Shown piece after piece: positions 34,155-41,891 of a stretch of DNA of 64,000 nt. Each line of letters starts with the position of its first letter. The stretch's first letter is position 1. The position numbers and the translations under genes were made by a program. Origin of the DNA: Phytoactinopolyspora alkaliphila (GTDB taxonomy: Bacteria > Actinomycetota > Actinomycetes > Jiangellales > Jiangellaceae); contig NZ_JAAGOB010000001.1 of NCBI RefSeq assembly GCF_010550695.1, positions 558,001-622,000 on the forward strand, in the 5' to 3' direction. The notes under the pieces are model-generated. The model made no database searches. It was not told the origin of the DNA and worked only from the letters and a program-made list of their open reading frames with translations.

Positions 34155-34470
34155 CTCTGAACGATCTCAGGCGACGGCAGCGGAGCGGCTCGCCTCGACA
34201 CCCGAGGTGCCGCGTCCTTGATGCCGAGGTGAGGGCATCGAGCAAGCCCGGGAAAGCCTCGTCCATCTCGGCCCGCCGCAGGGAGTTCATCCGTGCGGTT
34301 CCGACGTAGTACTGCCGGATCAGGCCGGCCTCCCGCAACACCGTGAAGTGGTGGGTGGCGGTGGACTTGCTGACGGCGATGTCGAAGTCGCCGCATTTGA
34401 TGTCCTTGTCTCCGGCATCGAGCTGACTCACGATCCTCCGGCGTACCGGGTCGACGAGAGCCTCCAGCAC
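34069..34470 (-). CDS. ArsR-type winged-helix protein, probably decaying
   Basis: The first 82 codons (about 34225-34470) are a convincing ArsR DNA-binding domain: LVDPVRRRIVSQLD, VSKSTATHHFTVLREAGLIR and AEMDEAFPGLLDAL. Relatives stop close to that point, but here no stop follows and the frame reads on for some 50 residues of unrelated sequence antisense to the VOC gene. Start GTG 34470 abuts a truncated dehydrogenase gene. I read this as a regulator damaged at its 3' end, which may still bind DNA. Confidence 0.55.
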   Translation of the reverse strand: MLEALVDPVRRRIVSQLDAGDKDIKCGDFDIAVSKSTATHHFTVLREAGLIRQYYVGTARMNSLRRAEMDEAFPGLLDALTSASRTRHLGCRGEPLRCRRLRSFRVSPRTGRRDGPPGRGRPGTTFPAGDRAW

Positions 34471-34482
34471 CTGCTGGACCTA

Positions 34483-34788
34483 GCCGGTGCCGTGGCCTCC
34501 GGCGGAACGCTGTTTCTGTGGGGTGCGCAGAGCGGGCGGCCGACGCCGTATCCCGGCTTCGACCTCGGCATGCCAGCGTTGAGTGTGCGCACGTACACCG
34601 TGCTGGAGACCACCAGGGATCCCGTGAGGATGCGGCGCGCCGTAGCCTTTGTCAGTTCGGGCCTGCGTACCGGCGCCTTTCGCCCCGTCATCGACCGGCT
34701 GTTCCCGCTGGAGAAGATCGTGGAAGCGCATCGCCACATGGAGTCCAACAGTCAGGTCGGCAAGATCGTCGTCACGGTTCCGCGCTGA
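34483..34788 (+). pseudogene. C-terminal remnant of an MDR-family zinc/quinone oxidoreductase
   Basis: The last about 100 codons of a medium-chain dehydrogenase/reductase: GAVASGGTLFLWGAQSG is followed by a VETT...RMRRA helix and the typical ending FPLEKIVEAHRHMESNSQVGKIVVTV. The catalytic domain and NADPH P-loop are gone; upstream the frame runs into the ArsR gene on the other strand. Likely residue of a deletion between divergent regulator and enzyme genes. Confidence 0.65.
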
Positions 34789-34811
34789 CGCGCGCCGGGA
34801 GGACGGCGAAA

Positions 34812-34841
34812 TATAACGACACGTGATCTCGTCGTTATATG
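34812..34841. promoter_or_regulatory. Perfect 10+10+10 inverted repeat upstream of the DUF998 gene
   Basis: ATATAACGAC (34812-34821) and GTCGTTATAT (34832-34841) with a 10-nt spacer, AT-rich in a GC-rich setting. Either the operator of the DUF998-RraA pair or a leftover terminator of the decayed dehydrogenase gene 24 nt upstream. Confidence 0.5.
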
Positions 34842-34950
34842 TTTGTGATCTTCTGAGGTCGGGTATGTCCCTCTTCGTCGGCGCTGTCGCTTATTGAGAT
34901 CCGTGGTCCGGAAGCGTCGAGTGGACGGAGAAACGAGGTGACGCTTCCTC

Positions 34951-35706
34951 ATGGTGTTGGTGCTTCCAGACCGAGCCCGGCAGCGCAAGATACCCACCTG
35001 GCTCGCGACGCCAGCCATCATCGGGGCGCTGGTCTTCACCGCGGGATGGCTCATCGCGGGCCGCTTGCAGGAGCACTACAACCCCCGCAGCGACTACATC
35101 AGCTCGCTAGCCGCGGTCGGCGCGGCCGATCCGTGGATCATGATCTTGGCACTGGTCGTGTTCGGCGTGGGCGTGATGTTCCTGGGAGCCGGGTTGGTCC
35201 ATGTCCTGCCGGGGAGAATGGGCCGGCTCGGTTCCATGGGCATTGTCCTCAGCGGCGTCGGCGTGTTCCTCGCCGGCTCGATGCGCCACGACTGTGGCGT
35301 TCAGCTGCCGGAATGCTCGCTCAAGGTCAGCCTGGGGGAGGTCTCCGGTTACCACGCCGTGCATGACGTCGTGAGCGGGCTGACCTTCGTCGTCGCCGGA
35401 GTCTCGCAGATCCTGATCTCGCTCAGCGTCAGCCGGCAGAACGGGTGGCGTTACCTCCGGGTGCCGTCGATGGTCAGCGGGGCACTGACGCTGGTGCTGT
35501 TCACCCTGATGATCTCTGCGCTCTTTCCCGGCTGGGTGGGTGCGATCCAGCGGACGATTGCCGTGCTCGCCTGCGTCTGGGTCAGCACCTTCGCCGTCTA
35601 TCTGTACCGGGCCAGCACCCGGGGACATCCGCCGGACGCCAGCGTCGCTCCGGGTGCGTCGCCGGAGGCGGACCTGCTGACTCTGGCCGCGAAGCACGAG
35701 ACATGA
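34951..35706 (+). CDS. DUF998-family integral membrane protein
   Basis: 251 aa with about six to seven transmembrane helices (for example IIGALVFTAGWLIAG, VVFGVGVMFLGAGLV, LVLFTLMISALFPGW) and the DUF998 hallmark NPRSDYISSL after helix 1. DUF998 proteins are uncharacterised membrane proteins. The stop is coupled to the start region of the RraA-like gene (35703-35745). Confidence 0.85.
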   Translation: MVLVLPDRARQRKIPTWLATPAIIGALVFTAGWLIAGRLQEHYNPRSDYISSLAAVGAADPWIMILALVVFGVGVMFLGAGLVHVLPGRMGRLGSMGIVLSGVGVFLAGSMRHDCGVQLPECSLKVSLGEVSGYHAVHDVVSGLTFVVAGVSQILISLSVSRQNGWRYLRVPSMVSGALTLVLFTLMISALFPGWVGAIQRTIAVLACVWVSTFAVYLYRASTRGHPPDASVAPGASPEADLLTLAAKHET

Positions 35707-35744
35707 TGAACTCGTCGGTGAGCCCGACGAGAGGAATCAATGCA

Positions 35745-36452
35745 ATGGACCAGCTGGATCTTCAGGGTCGATTCGCCACCCTCACCACCGCACACGTCGC
35801 CGATGCGTGTATCCGCGCAGGCGTCCAGGTGCGCTGCGCCCCGACGCAGGTGCGGGCCGTGGTCCCCGGCACCCGGCTGGCGGGCCAGGTGGCCCCGGCT
35901 CGGCATGTGGGCAGTGTCGACATCTTCCTCGAGGTCCTGCACGACGCCGACCCGGGCACGGTCCTCGTCGTCGATAACGGCGGACGCCTCGACGAGGCGT
36001 GCGTCGGGGACCTCGTCGCGTGGGAGAGCCAGGCCGTCGGACTCGAGGGGATCGTGATCTGGGGCCTGCATCGCGACACTGCCGACATTCTGGAGATCGG
36101 CCTGCCGGTGTTCAGTCTCGGCGCGATTCCGAGTGGGCCGCAGCGCCTCGATCGGCGTCCCGGCGACGCTTTGACGTCCGCGCGGGTGGGGGACTGGACA
36201 GTCAGCAGCGACGACCTGGCACTCGGCGACGACGACGGCGTGATCTTTCTTCCCGCGGCCCGGGCGGACGAGGTGTTCTCGCTCGCCCAGGGAATCCGGG
36301 ATACCGAACGACGGCAGGCCGAGCGGATCCGCGATGGCCTGTCTCTGCGCGAACAAGTGCGATTCGGTGAATACCTCTCGCGGCGCGAGACGGAGCCCAC
36401 GCTGACCTTCAGGGAGCACCTGCGTGCCGTGGGCGGCGCTATCGAGGAGTAG
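35745..36452 (+). CDS. RraA-family (demethylmenaquinone methyltransferase-like) aldolase/lyase
   Basis: 235 aa of the RraA fold. Family signature GDLVAWESQAVGLEGIVIWG, then LHRD, matches the G-x20-RD loop of 4-hydroxy-4-methyl-2-oxoglutarate aldolases and RraA ribonuclease-E inhibitors. The LAGQV and PGTVLVVDNGG strands are also typical. In actinobacteria the aldolase/oxaloacetate decarboxylase role is likelier. I favour ATG 35745 (GAGAGGA upstream); ATG 35703, overlapping the previous stop, is possible. Confidence 0.85.
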   Translation: MDQLDLQGRFATLTTAHVADACIRAGVQVRCAPTQVRAVVPGTRLAGQVAPARHVGSVDIFLEVLHDADPGTVLVVDNGGRLDEACVGDLVAWESQAVGLEGIVIWGLHRDTADILEIGLPVFSLGAIPSGPQRLDRRPGDALTSARVGDWTVSSDDLALGDDDGVIFLPAARADEVFSLAQGIRDTERRQAERIRDGLSLREQVRFGEYLSRRETEPTLTFREHLRAVGGAIEE

Positions 36453-36484
36453 CCCGCTCACGGCACGGGTGAGGTCCGAGCGGA

Positions 36485-37273
36485 TCAGAGATTGACCGTG
36501 ATGTCTCCGCTCTCGCGCAGGTCCGCCAGCAACGCCTGGGCGACCTCTGCCTCCTTCTGCGAAATGGCCTGCTCCTCGAGCTGCGGGCGCACCTCCTCGA
36601 AGGACGGCACTTCGGCGCCTTCCTCAGTACCTGCCTCGGCGGCGCCTTCCTCGCCTGCAGCCTCCTGCTGAGCCACCGCGTCGTCGTAGAGCTTGCGTAG
36701 CTCGTCCTCCGACGGCTCGATGTCGCCGGCCTCGTCACTGATCAGCTGGTCGACCTTGACCTGGAGCTCGAGCTGCTTCATGACCTCTTCTTCCGGCATG
36801 CCCTGCTCGGCCAGTGCGGCGAGGAAGTCGTCGGCGGTTCCGAGACCGTTCTGCTCGGCGAGCTCGTTCAGGGTCGTGTCGACGTCGTCCTGGGAGGCGT
36901 CGAATCCACGGTCGTCGGCCTCTTGGACAAGAAGCTCGGAGTCGACCATGCTGTCGGCTGTCTGTGCTTTCAGCTGCTCCTGGTCCACCTCCTCGCCCGA
37001 CATCTGCGCCTGCATCGCCATCTGCTGGAACTGGCTCTCGTAGGTGGTGACGAACTCGTCCCGGGAGATCTCCTCGCCGTTCACCACCGCGACGACATCC
37101 GGGATGCCCTCCAGGTCGGGCTCTGGTGCCGCCTCCTGGCCGGTGCCTTCGTCCTCGGCCGTGGGCGCCGACTCGGGTGCGGTGGCGTCACCGGCCTCGT
37201 CGTCCTCGCCACAGGCAGCGACGCCGAGCAGTGACAGCACTACTCCGGCGGACAGCAACAATTTCTTGGGCAT
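36485..37273 (-). CDS. SurA-N-domain lipoprotein chaperone
   Basis: 262-aa lipoprotein. The signal peptide ends in a lipobox (LSLLGVAAC, lipid-modified C22). A low-complexity acidic linker (about 25-55) follows, then a SurA N-terminal fold (VVNGEEISRDEFVTTYESQF and VDSELLVQEADDRG). The parvulin PPIase domain found in PrsA/SurA is absent, so it probably acts as a holding chaperone for exported proteins. ATG 37273 follows AAAGGA. Convergent with the RraA gene. Confidence 0.87.
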   Translation of the reverse strand: MPKKLLLSAGVVLSLLGVAACGEDDEAGDATAPESAPTAEDEGTGQEAAPEPDLEGIPDVVAVVNGEEISRDEFVTTYESQFQQMAMQAQMSGEEVDQEQLKAQTADSMVDSELLVQEADDRGFDASQDDVDTTLNELAEQNGLGTADDFLAALAEQGMPEEEVMKQLELQVKVDQLISDEAGDIEPSEDELRKLYDDAVAQQEAAGEEGAAEAGTEEGAEVPSFEEVRPQLEEQAISQKEAEVAQALLADLRESGDITVNL

Positions 37274-37469
37274 GGGGGATCCTTTCGACTCTTCAGGTGA
37301 TTTCCTCACGGCAGCGAGTGGCCGTGTCACTCCCTGAACGGGAGAGGTGTCAAATCATTCGGCTGTGAATACGCTCGGCCGCCGCAGTGGCGCAACATCG
37401 CATGAGGCGTCAGGTGAGTGAACGTCTGCCGGCCGGCAGACGTTCCTCAACGCGGCATCGAATCTCACG

Positions 37470-38132
37470 TCACCCGTAGTCGACCGTGATGCCCAGCTCG
37501 GCCGCCAGCATCGGAGCGATGCCAGCCAGCTGATCGCCGTCCACCGTGGCGCCCCGCAACGAACCGTAACCATCGGCGAGGTGAAGCTGCGCCGCGCCGC
37601 GGAAGTCGACCCGCTCCATGGTGACGCCGGGCATCCGGACGCCGCGCAAGGTGGACCGGGGAAAGCTGACGCCGCTGAGGTGAGCACCGCTCCAGTCGAC
37701 CTCGTCGAGCAGGCAGCCTTCGAAGACGACGTCGGAGAACTGAGCGGCACGGAAATTCACCGAGTCGAACTTGCAGTCTTCGAAGACCACTCGCCGGAAC
37801 TGGCTGCTGTAGGCCTCGATCCCGGAGAAGGCCGAGGACAACACGGTGGTGTCGAGCCAGTCCGCTTCGATGAGCTCCGCTCCGACGACACGCACGGCAC
37901 GCAGCCACACCTCGTTGAAGCGGCATCGGACACTGCCGCCCGAGAACGTCACCGTCGTGAACGCGCACTCCATGAACCGTGCTCCACTGGCCTCGGCGTC
38001 CTGGAAGTCCAGAGAGTCGAACAGCACCGTGTCGTACTCGGCACCCGGACGCAGTGGCCCGTCGTGTGGCTCGAGCAGATGACCGTAGGGAAGGTCGGCG
38101 AGCTGGCGGGCGACGGTGGTCACCTTGCCCAC
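37470..38132 (-). CDS. Pentapeptide-repeat protein
   Basis: 220 aa. From about residue 30 to 190 the sequence repeats every five residues with hydrophobic centre positions (F/L/V), for example VLFDSLDFQDAEASGARFME and CKFDSVNFRAAQFSDVVFEG, giving a right-handed quadrilateral beta-helix. Some such proteins mimic DNA and protect gyrase; others are of unknown use. Start GTG 38132 follows GGAGG. Divergent from the ATP-grasp gene (74 nt gap). Confidence 0.9.
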   Translation of the reverse strand: MGKVTTVARQLADLPYGHLLEPHDGPLRPGAEYDTVLFDSLDFQDAEASGARFMECAFTTVTFSGGSVRCRFNEVWLRAVRVVGAELIEADWLDTTVLSSAFSGIEAYSSQFRRVVFEDCKFDSVNFRAAQFSDVVFEGCLLDEVDWSGAHLSGVSFPRSTLRGVRMPGVTMERVDFRGAAQLHLADGYGSLRGATVDGDQLAGIAPMLAAELGITVDYG

Positions 38133-38206
38133 GTTAGCCTCCGGACGATCGGCGGCCGGTCGCGTATCGTCGGATCGGCTCAAGAAGAACGTCGAAAGGC
38201 ACACAC

Positions 38207-39106
38207 ATGGCCCGAATCGCGCTTGCGACATGCGCCGAGCTGCCCGCGCTCGATGACGACGAACGTCGCGTCCTGCCGCCGCTCGCGGAGCGCGGCATCG
38301 AGGCCACGCCCGTCGTGTGGAACGACCCGGCGGCTGACTGGACCGCATTCGAACTAGTGGTTCTGAGGTCCACCTGGGACTACACACTGCGCCGGGCCGA
38401 GTTCCTCGCGTGGGCCGATGCCATGCCGTCGCTGCTCAACCCGGCGGCTGTGGTGCGCTGGAACACCGACAAGCGCTACCTGCGCGACCTCGAGGTCGCG
38501 GGCGTGCCCGTTGTGGCCACCCAGTGGATCGAGCCGGGGGAGTCCGTCGTCGTTCCCGGCGAGCGCGGCGTGGACCTCCCGGCGATCGCCCGCGCGGACG
38601 AGTACGTCGTGAAGCCCTCGGTGAGCGCCGGATCGGTCGACACGGGCCGATACCGCAAGGACGACGACGAGCACCGGGAGCTGGCTCGCGAGCACGTCGC
38701 CCGCGTGACCGGCAGAGGCGGCACGGTGATGATCCAGCCGTATCTGTCCGCCGTGGACGCATTCGGAGAGACCTCGATGCTCTACATCGGGGGAGAGTTC
38801 AGCCATGCCATCCGCAAGGGCCCGATGCTCGACGGTCCGGACCGGGGCGTCGAGGGCCTGTTCCGGGAGGAGCGGATCACGCCCCGGACGCCGTCGGACG
38901 TCGAGCACAAGGTGGCCGAGCTCGCCCTGGCGGCGATTCCCGGTGGCGCAGAGCTCCTCTACGCCAGGGTCGACCTCATCCCCGGTGCCGACGGCTCGCC
39001 GATCGTGCTGGAATTGGAGCTCACCGAGCCGAGTCTCTTCCTGGAGCACGGTCCGGGCGCCCCGGACCGTTTCGCCGCCGCGATCCATCGCGCTCTTGTG
39101 AGTTAG
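38207..39106 (+). CDS. ATP-grasp domain protein (RimK/glutathione-synthetase-like)
   Basis: 299 aa. ATP-grasp layout is evident: the N-terminal Rossmann-like segment (VVLRSTWDYTLRRAEF), the NTDKRYLRDL boundary, a central ATP-binding subdomain (DEYVVKPSVSAGSVDTGRY) and the C-terminal metal site (YARVDLIPGADG, ELELTEPSLFLEH). Such enzymes ligate an amino acid to a carboxylate; the substrate is unknown. Convergent with the M14 carboxypeptidase gene (2-nt gap). Confidence 0.9.
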   Translation: MARIALATCAELPALDDDERRVLPPLAERGIEATPVVWNDPAADWTAFELVVLRSTWDYTLRRAEFLAWADAMPSLLNPAAVVRWNTDKRYLRDLEVAGVPVVATQWIEPGESVVVPGERGVDLPAIARADEYVVKPSVSAGSVDTGRYRKDDDEHRELAREHVARVTGRGGTVMIQPYLSAVDAFGETSMLYIGGEFSHAIRKGPMLDGPDRGVEGLFREERITPRTPSDVEHKVAELALAAIPGGAELLYARVDLIPGADGSPIVLELELTEPSLFLEHGPGAPDRFAAAIHRALVS

Positions 39107-39108
39107 GG

Positions 39109-41715
39109 CTACCAGATCGCCGCGGCCACCTGTGGGTACAGCCCTTCGGGGTGAGCACGGAACAGTGGCTGGGTGCCGAAAAGCGTCACGTTCGCGCCCC
39201 GCGCGGATCCACTGACGACGACGGCCCGACCGGCCGCGCTGTCGTGACCCAGCCAGTGCCCGGCCAGGAAGAACGCCCCTTCGGCCAGGGCCTGCTCGAC
39301 CCGCACGTCCACGCCGACCCTGGTGAAATAGACCGGAGCGTCGACGAACGAGCTCGACAACGCGGCGCCGGTGACCGGCGATCCAGGGGTGTTCTCGACA
39401 GCGACGATGCCGTTGGCCGAGCCCGGGCCCTGCGCGACGCCGACGTCCAGCAGGCCAGCACGCTGGTTGAACTGCGCGCCGCCGCCGCCGACGCCCACCA
39501 CGGTGCCGCCATCCTCGAGCCACTGGGCGAACGCGGCACCCTGAGCGGCGTTCAGGTTCAGCGGGTTGAAGCTGGACGCCGAGATGTAAAGCGCGTCGAA
39601 GTCGTCGAACGCGTACAGCCCATCGTTGAATCCCGCATGCGTGACTGTGGTGGGCCTGAATCCCATCCGGGTGAGCGCGAAGTACTCGCCGGCCGACGTG
39701 CTGACGGCGAGCCGGACCCCGGTGAACGGTGCGGCGCCGCGGGTCTCCCGGGACGGCGGAAGCACACTGAACGCCACGCCGAAGGTGTCCGCCGTGTCCT
39801 GGACGGCCTCGATCTGCCAGCGCTGCGCTGCCGGCACCACGAACGTGCCGTCCGCGGTGCGCCGCAGCTCCATGCCCAATCCGAGCAGGTGGTGCACCGC
39901 CTGGACGCCCGCGAGTGAATCCACGGTGAGTCCGTACTGGGCGCGCCGGCCGGGAGGTACGAAACCGGTGGGGTCGGGGGACGTGACCGGTCGAAGTGCG
40001 CGCCCGTCCACGCTGGCCTCACCGACTCGCTGCGTGGTGGCACCCCAGAGATGGCCGTGACTCCACGCGGAGATGTCGTACATCAGCGGGAAGTCGTCGG
40101 TGACATCGCGGCCGACGTCGAGAACGGTGTTCGCGAGGCCGCGCTTCGCCTGATGCATGTCGACGACGTACGACCCGGCCTTGACGTGGACGCCGCCCAG
40201 CTTGACCGGGCGGGACGCCTGATGGACCCGTACGTCGTTCGCAACCAGGAACCGGACCAGGCTTGCTGCCGCCGTGTCGCTGCGCTGGCCGGCGCCTACC
40301 GGGATCACGTAAGCGCGGGGAAAGTCCTGCAGATGGGTCTTGGCGTTGTCCCCGGCGGCCAGGGAGAGCGCCAGCTCGTCGTCGATCGGCCGGGTGGCTT
40401 CGCCGTCGGCGCCCCGGCGGAACCACTCGAGCTGGTTGGCCAGCAGATCGTCGCGGTGCTCGGTGGCATACGCGAGGTTGGCCTCGATGGTGGCCACGGC
40501 GTAGCGCGTGTTCAGTGCCGTACGAGTGTGGCGCTCGGTCTCGTCGGCCAGGCCGCGCGGGTTGAGCGGGATCTCGATGGTGTGCCCGACCGCACCGTGG
40601 TACATCGCATACATGGGGGTAAAGATCGGTGGCCAATCGTCCCAGCCCGTGGTCCGGTTCCGATACGGGATGTCGGCATGCCCGCGCCAGGTGAAACTGT
40701 TCCGGGTCGCGGCGAATGCCTCGAGGTCCGTGCCGAGGTCGTCCAGCACGCGGTCTTCCATCGCCAGCGCGTGCCGGAGCGCCTGAGGGATGTAGAGGTC
40801 GTACTCGTAGTTGTCGCCGTGCGGGCCGGTGGTCGGCTCGATCAAGCCGGCACCAGTGCTGTTACTCCAGACGTAGCCGTGGATGTCCAGCATGGTCAGC
40901 GGACTGTAGCGGGCTATCTGGGCCCGGACGGCGCGTACCTCCGGCTGGGACGCGGTGATGTAGTCCCGATTCATGTCGAAGCCGTTCGCGTTGGCACGGG
41001 TGCCGGCGACCCGCCCGTCGGGGTTGTTGGTGATGACGACAGCGACGACGTGGTTGTCGAGCACGTCCAGCACCGCGGGATCGTCGGAGAAGGCAAGCTC
41101 TTCCAAGACCTGAAGGCTCGCGTCGGTGCCCTCCCACTCGTTGCCGTGAATGTTGTTGTTGATCAGCAACGGCGTGCGCCAGGCGTCGTAGCCGCCGGAC
41201 TCCAGCTCGGCGGCGGCGGCGTGCGGGTCGTCGATGCGCAGGTCGGACAGGCGCTGCCAGTCATCCCAATCCGCGTCGCTCATCGGCGAGGTGACCACGA
41301 CAAGGTGCAGGTCCCGGCCGAGGACGGACTGGCCGATGATCTCCACGCTCACCCGCTCGCTCTCTTGCAGCGCGCGCAGGGCCGGCGGGATGTCGTGGTA
41401 GGGGATCAGGTTCAACGGGATGGAAGCGTCGTCCGGATCGACCGGTACGTCGTCGATGACGTCGTCTTGCGGCTTGCCGGGCAGCCGGTCGCCGGCGACC
41501 GCCGGCGCATGCTGCTGCCCAGGATTCTCCGCCGCGTGCCCGCGCTCATTCTGGGGAACGCCGGAGGGGCCGGAGGTGTCGTCGAACGGCGCGTCGGTAT
41601 CGGACGGTCCGCGCGGGGAGTCGTCGTCGGGCGCCGCCGGAGTGGCAGGAGCCCAGACCAGGAAGAGAAAGACGGACAGCAGGACCGTGGACCACCGACG
41701 AAGAGTCACCGGCAC
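39109..41715 (-). CDS. Secreted M14-family zinc carboxypeptidase, multi-domain
   Basis: 868 aa. A Sec signal peptide (TVLLSVFLFLVWAPATPA) and an acidic low-complexity spacer (about 28-95) precede an M14 metallopeptidase domain. Its zinc motif HGNE (H190, E193), the later histidine in LDIHGYV, the NxxDMNRD substrate loop and a catalytic-type glutamate in HTIEIPL all stand. Beyond about residue 500 lies a long C-terminal region with no domain I can name (a Rossmann-like stretch near TGVRLAVSTSAGE). Probably trims peptides or peptidoglycan outside the cell. GTG 41715 follows GGAGAG; 41709 is an alternative. Confidence 0.88.
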   Translation of the reverse strand: MPVTLRRWSTVLLSVFLFLVWAPATPAAPDDDSPRGPSDTDAPFDDTSGPSGVPQNERGHAAENPGQQHAPAVAGDRLPGKPQDDVIDDVPVDPDDASIPLNLIPYHDIPPALRALQESERVSVEIIGQSVLGRDLHLVVVTSPMSDADWDDWQRLSDLRIDDPHAAAAELESGGYDAWRTPLLINNNIHGNEWEGTDASLQVLEELAFSDDPAVLDVLDNHVVAVVITNNPDGRVAGTRANANGFDMNRDYITASQPEVRAVRAQIARYSPLTMLDIHGYVWSNSTGAGLIEPTTGPHGDNYEYDLYIPQALRHALAMEDRVLDDLGTDLEAFAATRNSFTWRGHADIPYRNRTTGWDDWPPIFTPMYAMYHGAVGHTIEIPLNPRGLADETERHTRTALNTRYAVATIEANLAYATEHRDDLLANQLEWFRRGADGEATRPIDDELALSLAAGDNAKTHLQDFPRAYVIPVGAGQRSDTAAASLVRFLVANDVRVHQASRPVKLGGVHVKAGSYVVDMHQAKRGLANTVLDVGRDVTDDFPLMYDISAWSHGHLWGATTQRVGEASVDGRALRPVTSPDPTGFVPPGRRAQYGLTVDSLAGVQAVHHLLGLGMELRRTADGTFVVPAAQRWQIEAVQDTADTFGVAFSVLPPSRETRGAAPFTGVRLAVSTSAGEYFALTRMGFRPTTVTHAGFNDGLYAFDDFDALYISASSFNPLNLNAAQGAAFAQWLEDGGTVVGVGGGGAQFNQRAGLLDVGVAQGPGSANGIVAVENTPGSPVTGAALSSSFVDAPVYFTRVGVDVRVEQALAEGAFFLAGHWLGHDSAAGRAVVVSGSARGANVTLFGTQPLFRAHPEGLYPQVAAAIW

Positions 41716-41891
41716 ACCTCTCTCCGGACAGAAGGTGGATCATTTGTACCAGTGGTCGGGTATGCGTGGTGTCACGGTGAGGTAACGGCTGCGGCGGACC
41801 GTGTCACGCCGATATCCGTTACGGCCCGAGCAGGTGGCACGGGTAGCATCGTGCGGGTTCCTACATTCGTTCCACACCAGGGAGAGTCGTC

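Noticed and set aside
41716-41891. Possible T-box leader before thrS
   Set aside because: A GGTGGCAC-like stretch is present, but no complete T-box, specifier loop or terminator pairing could be traced.
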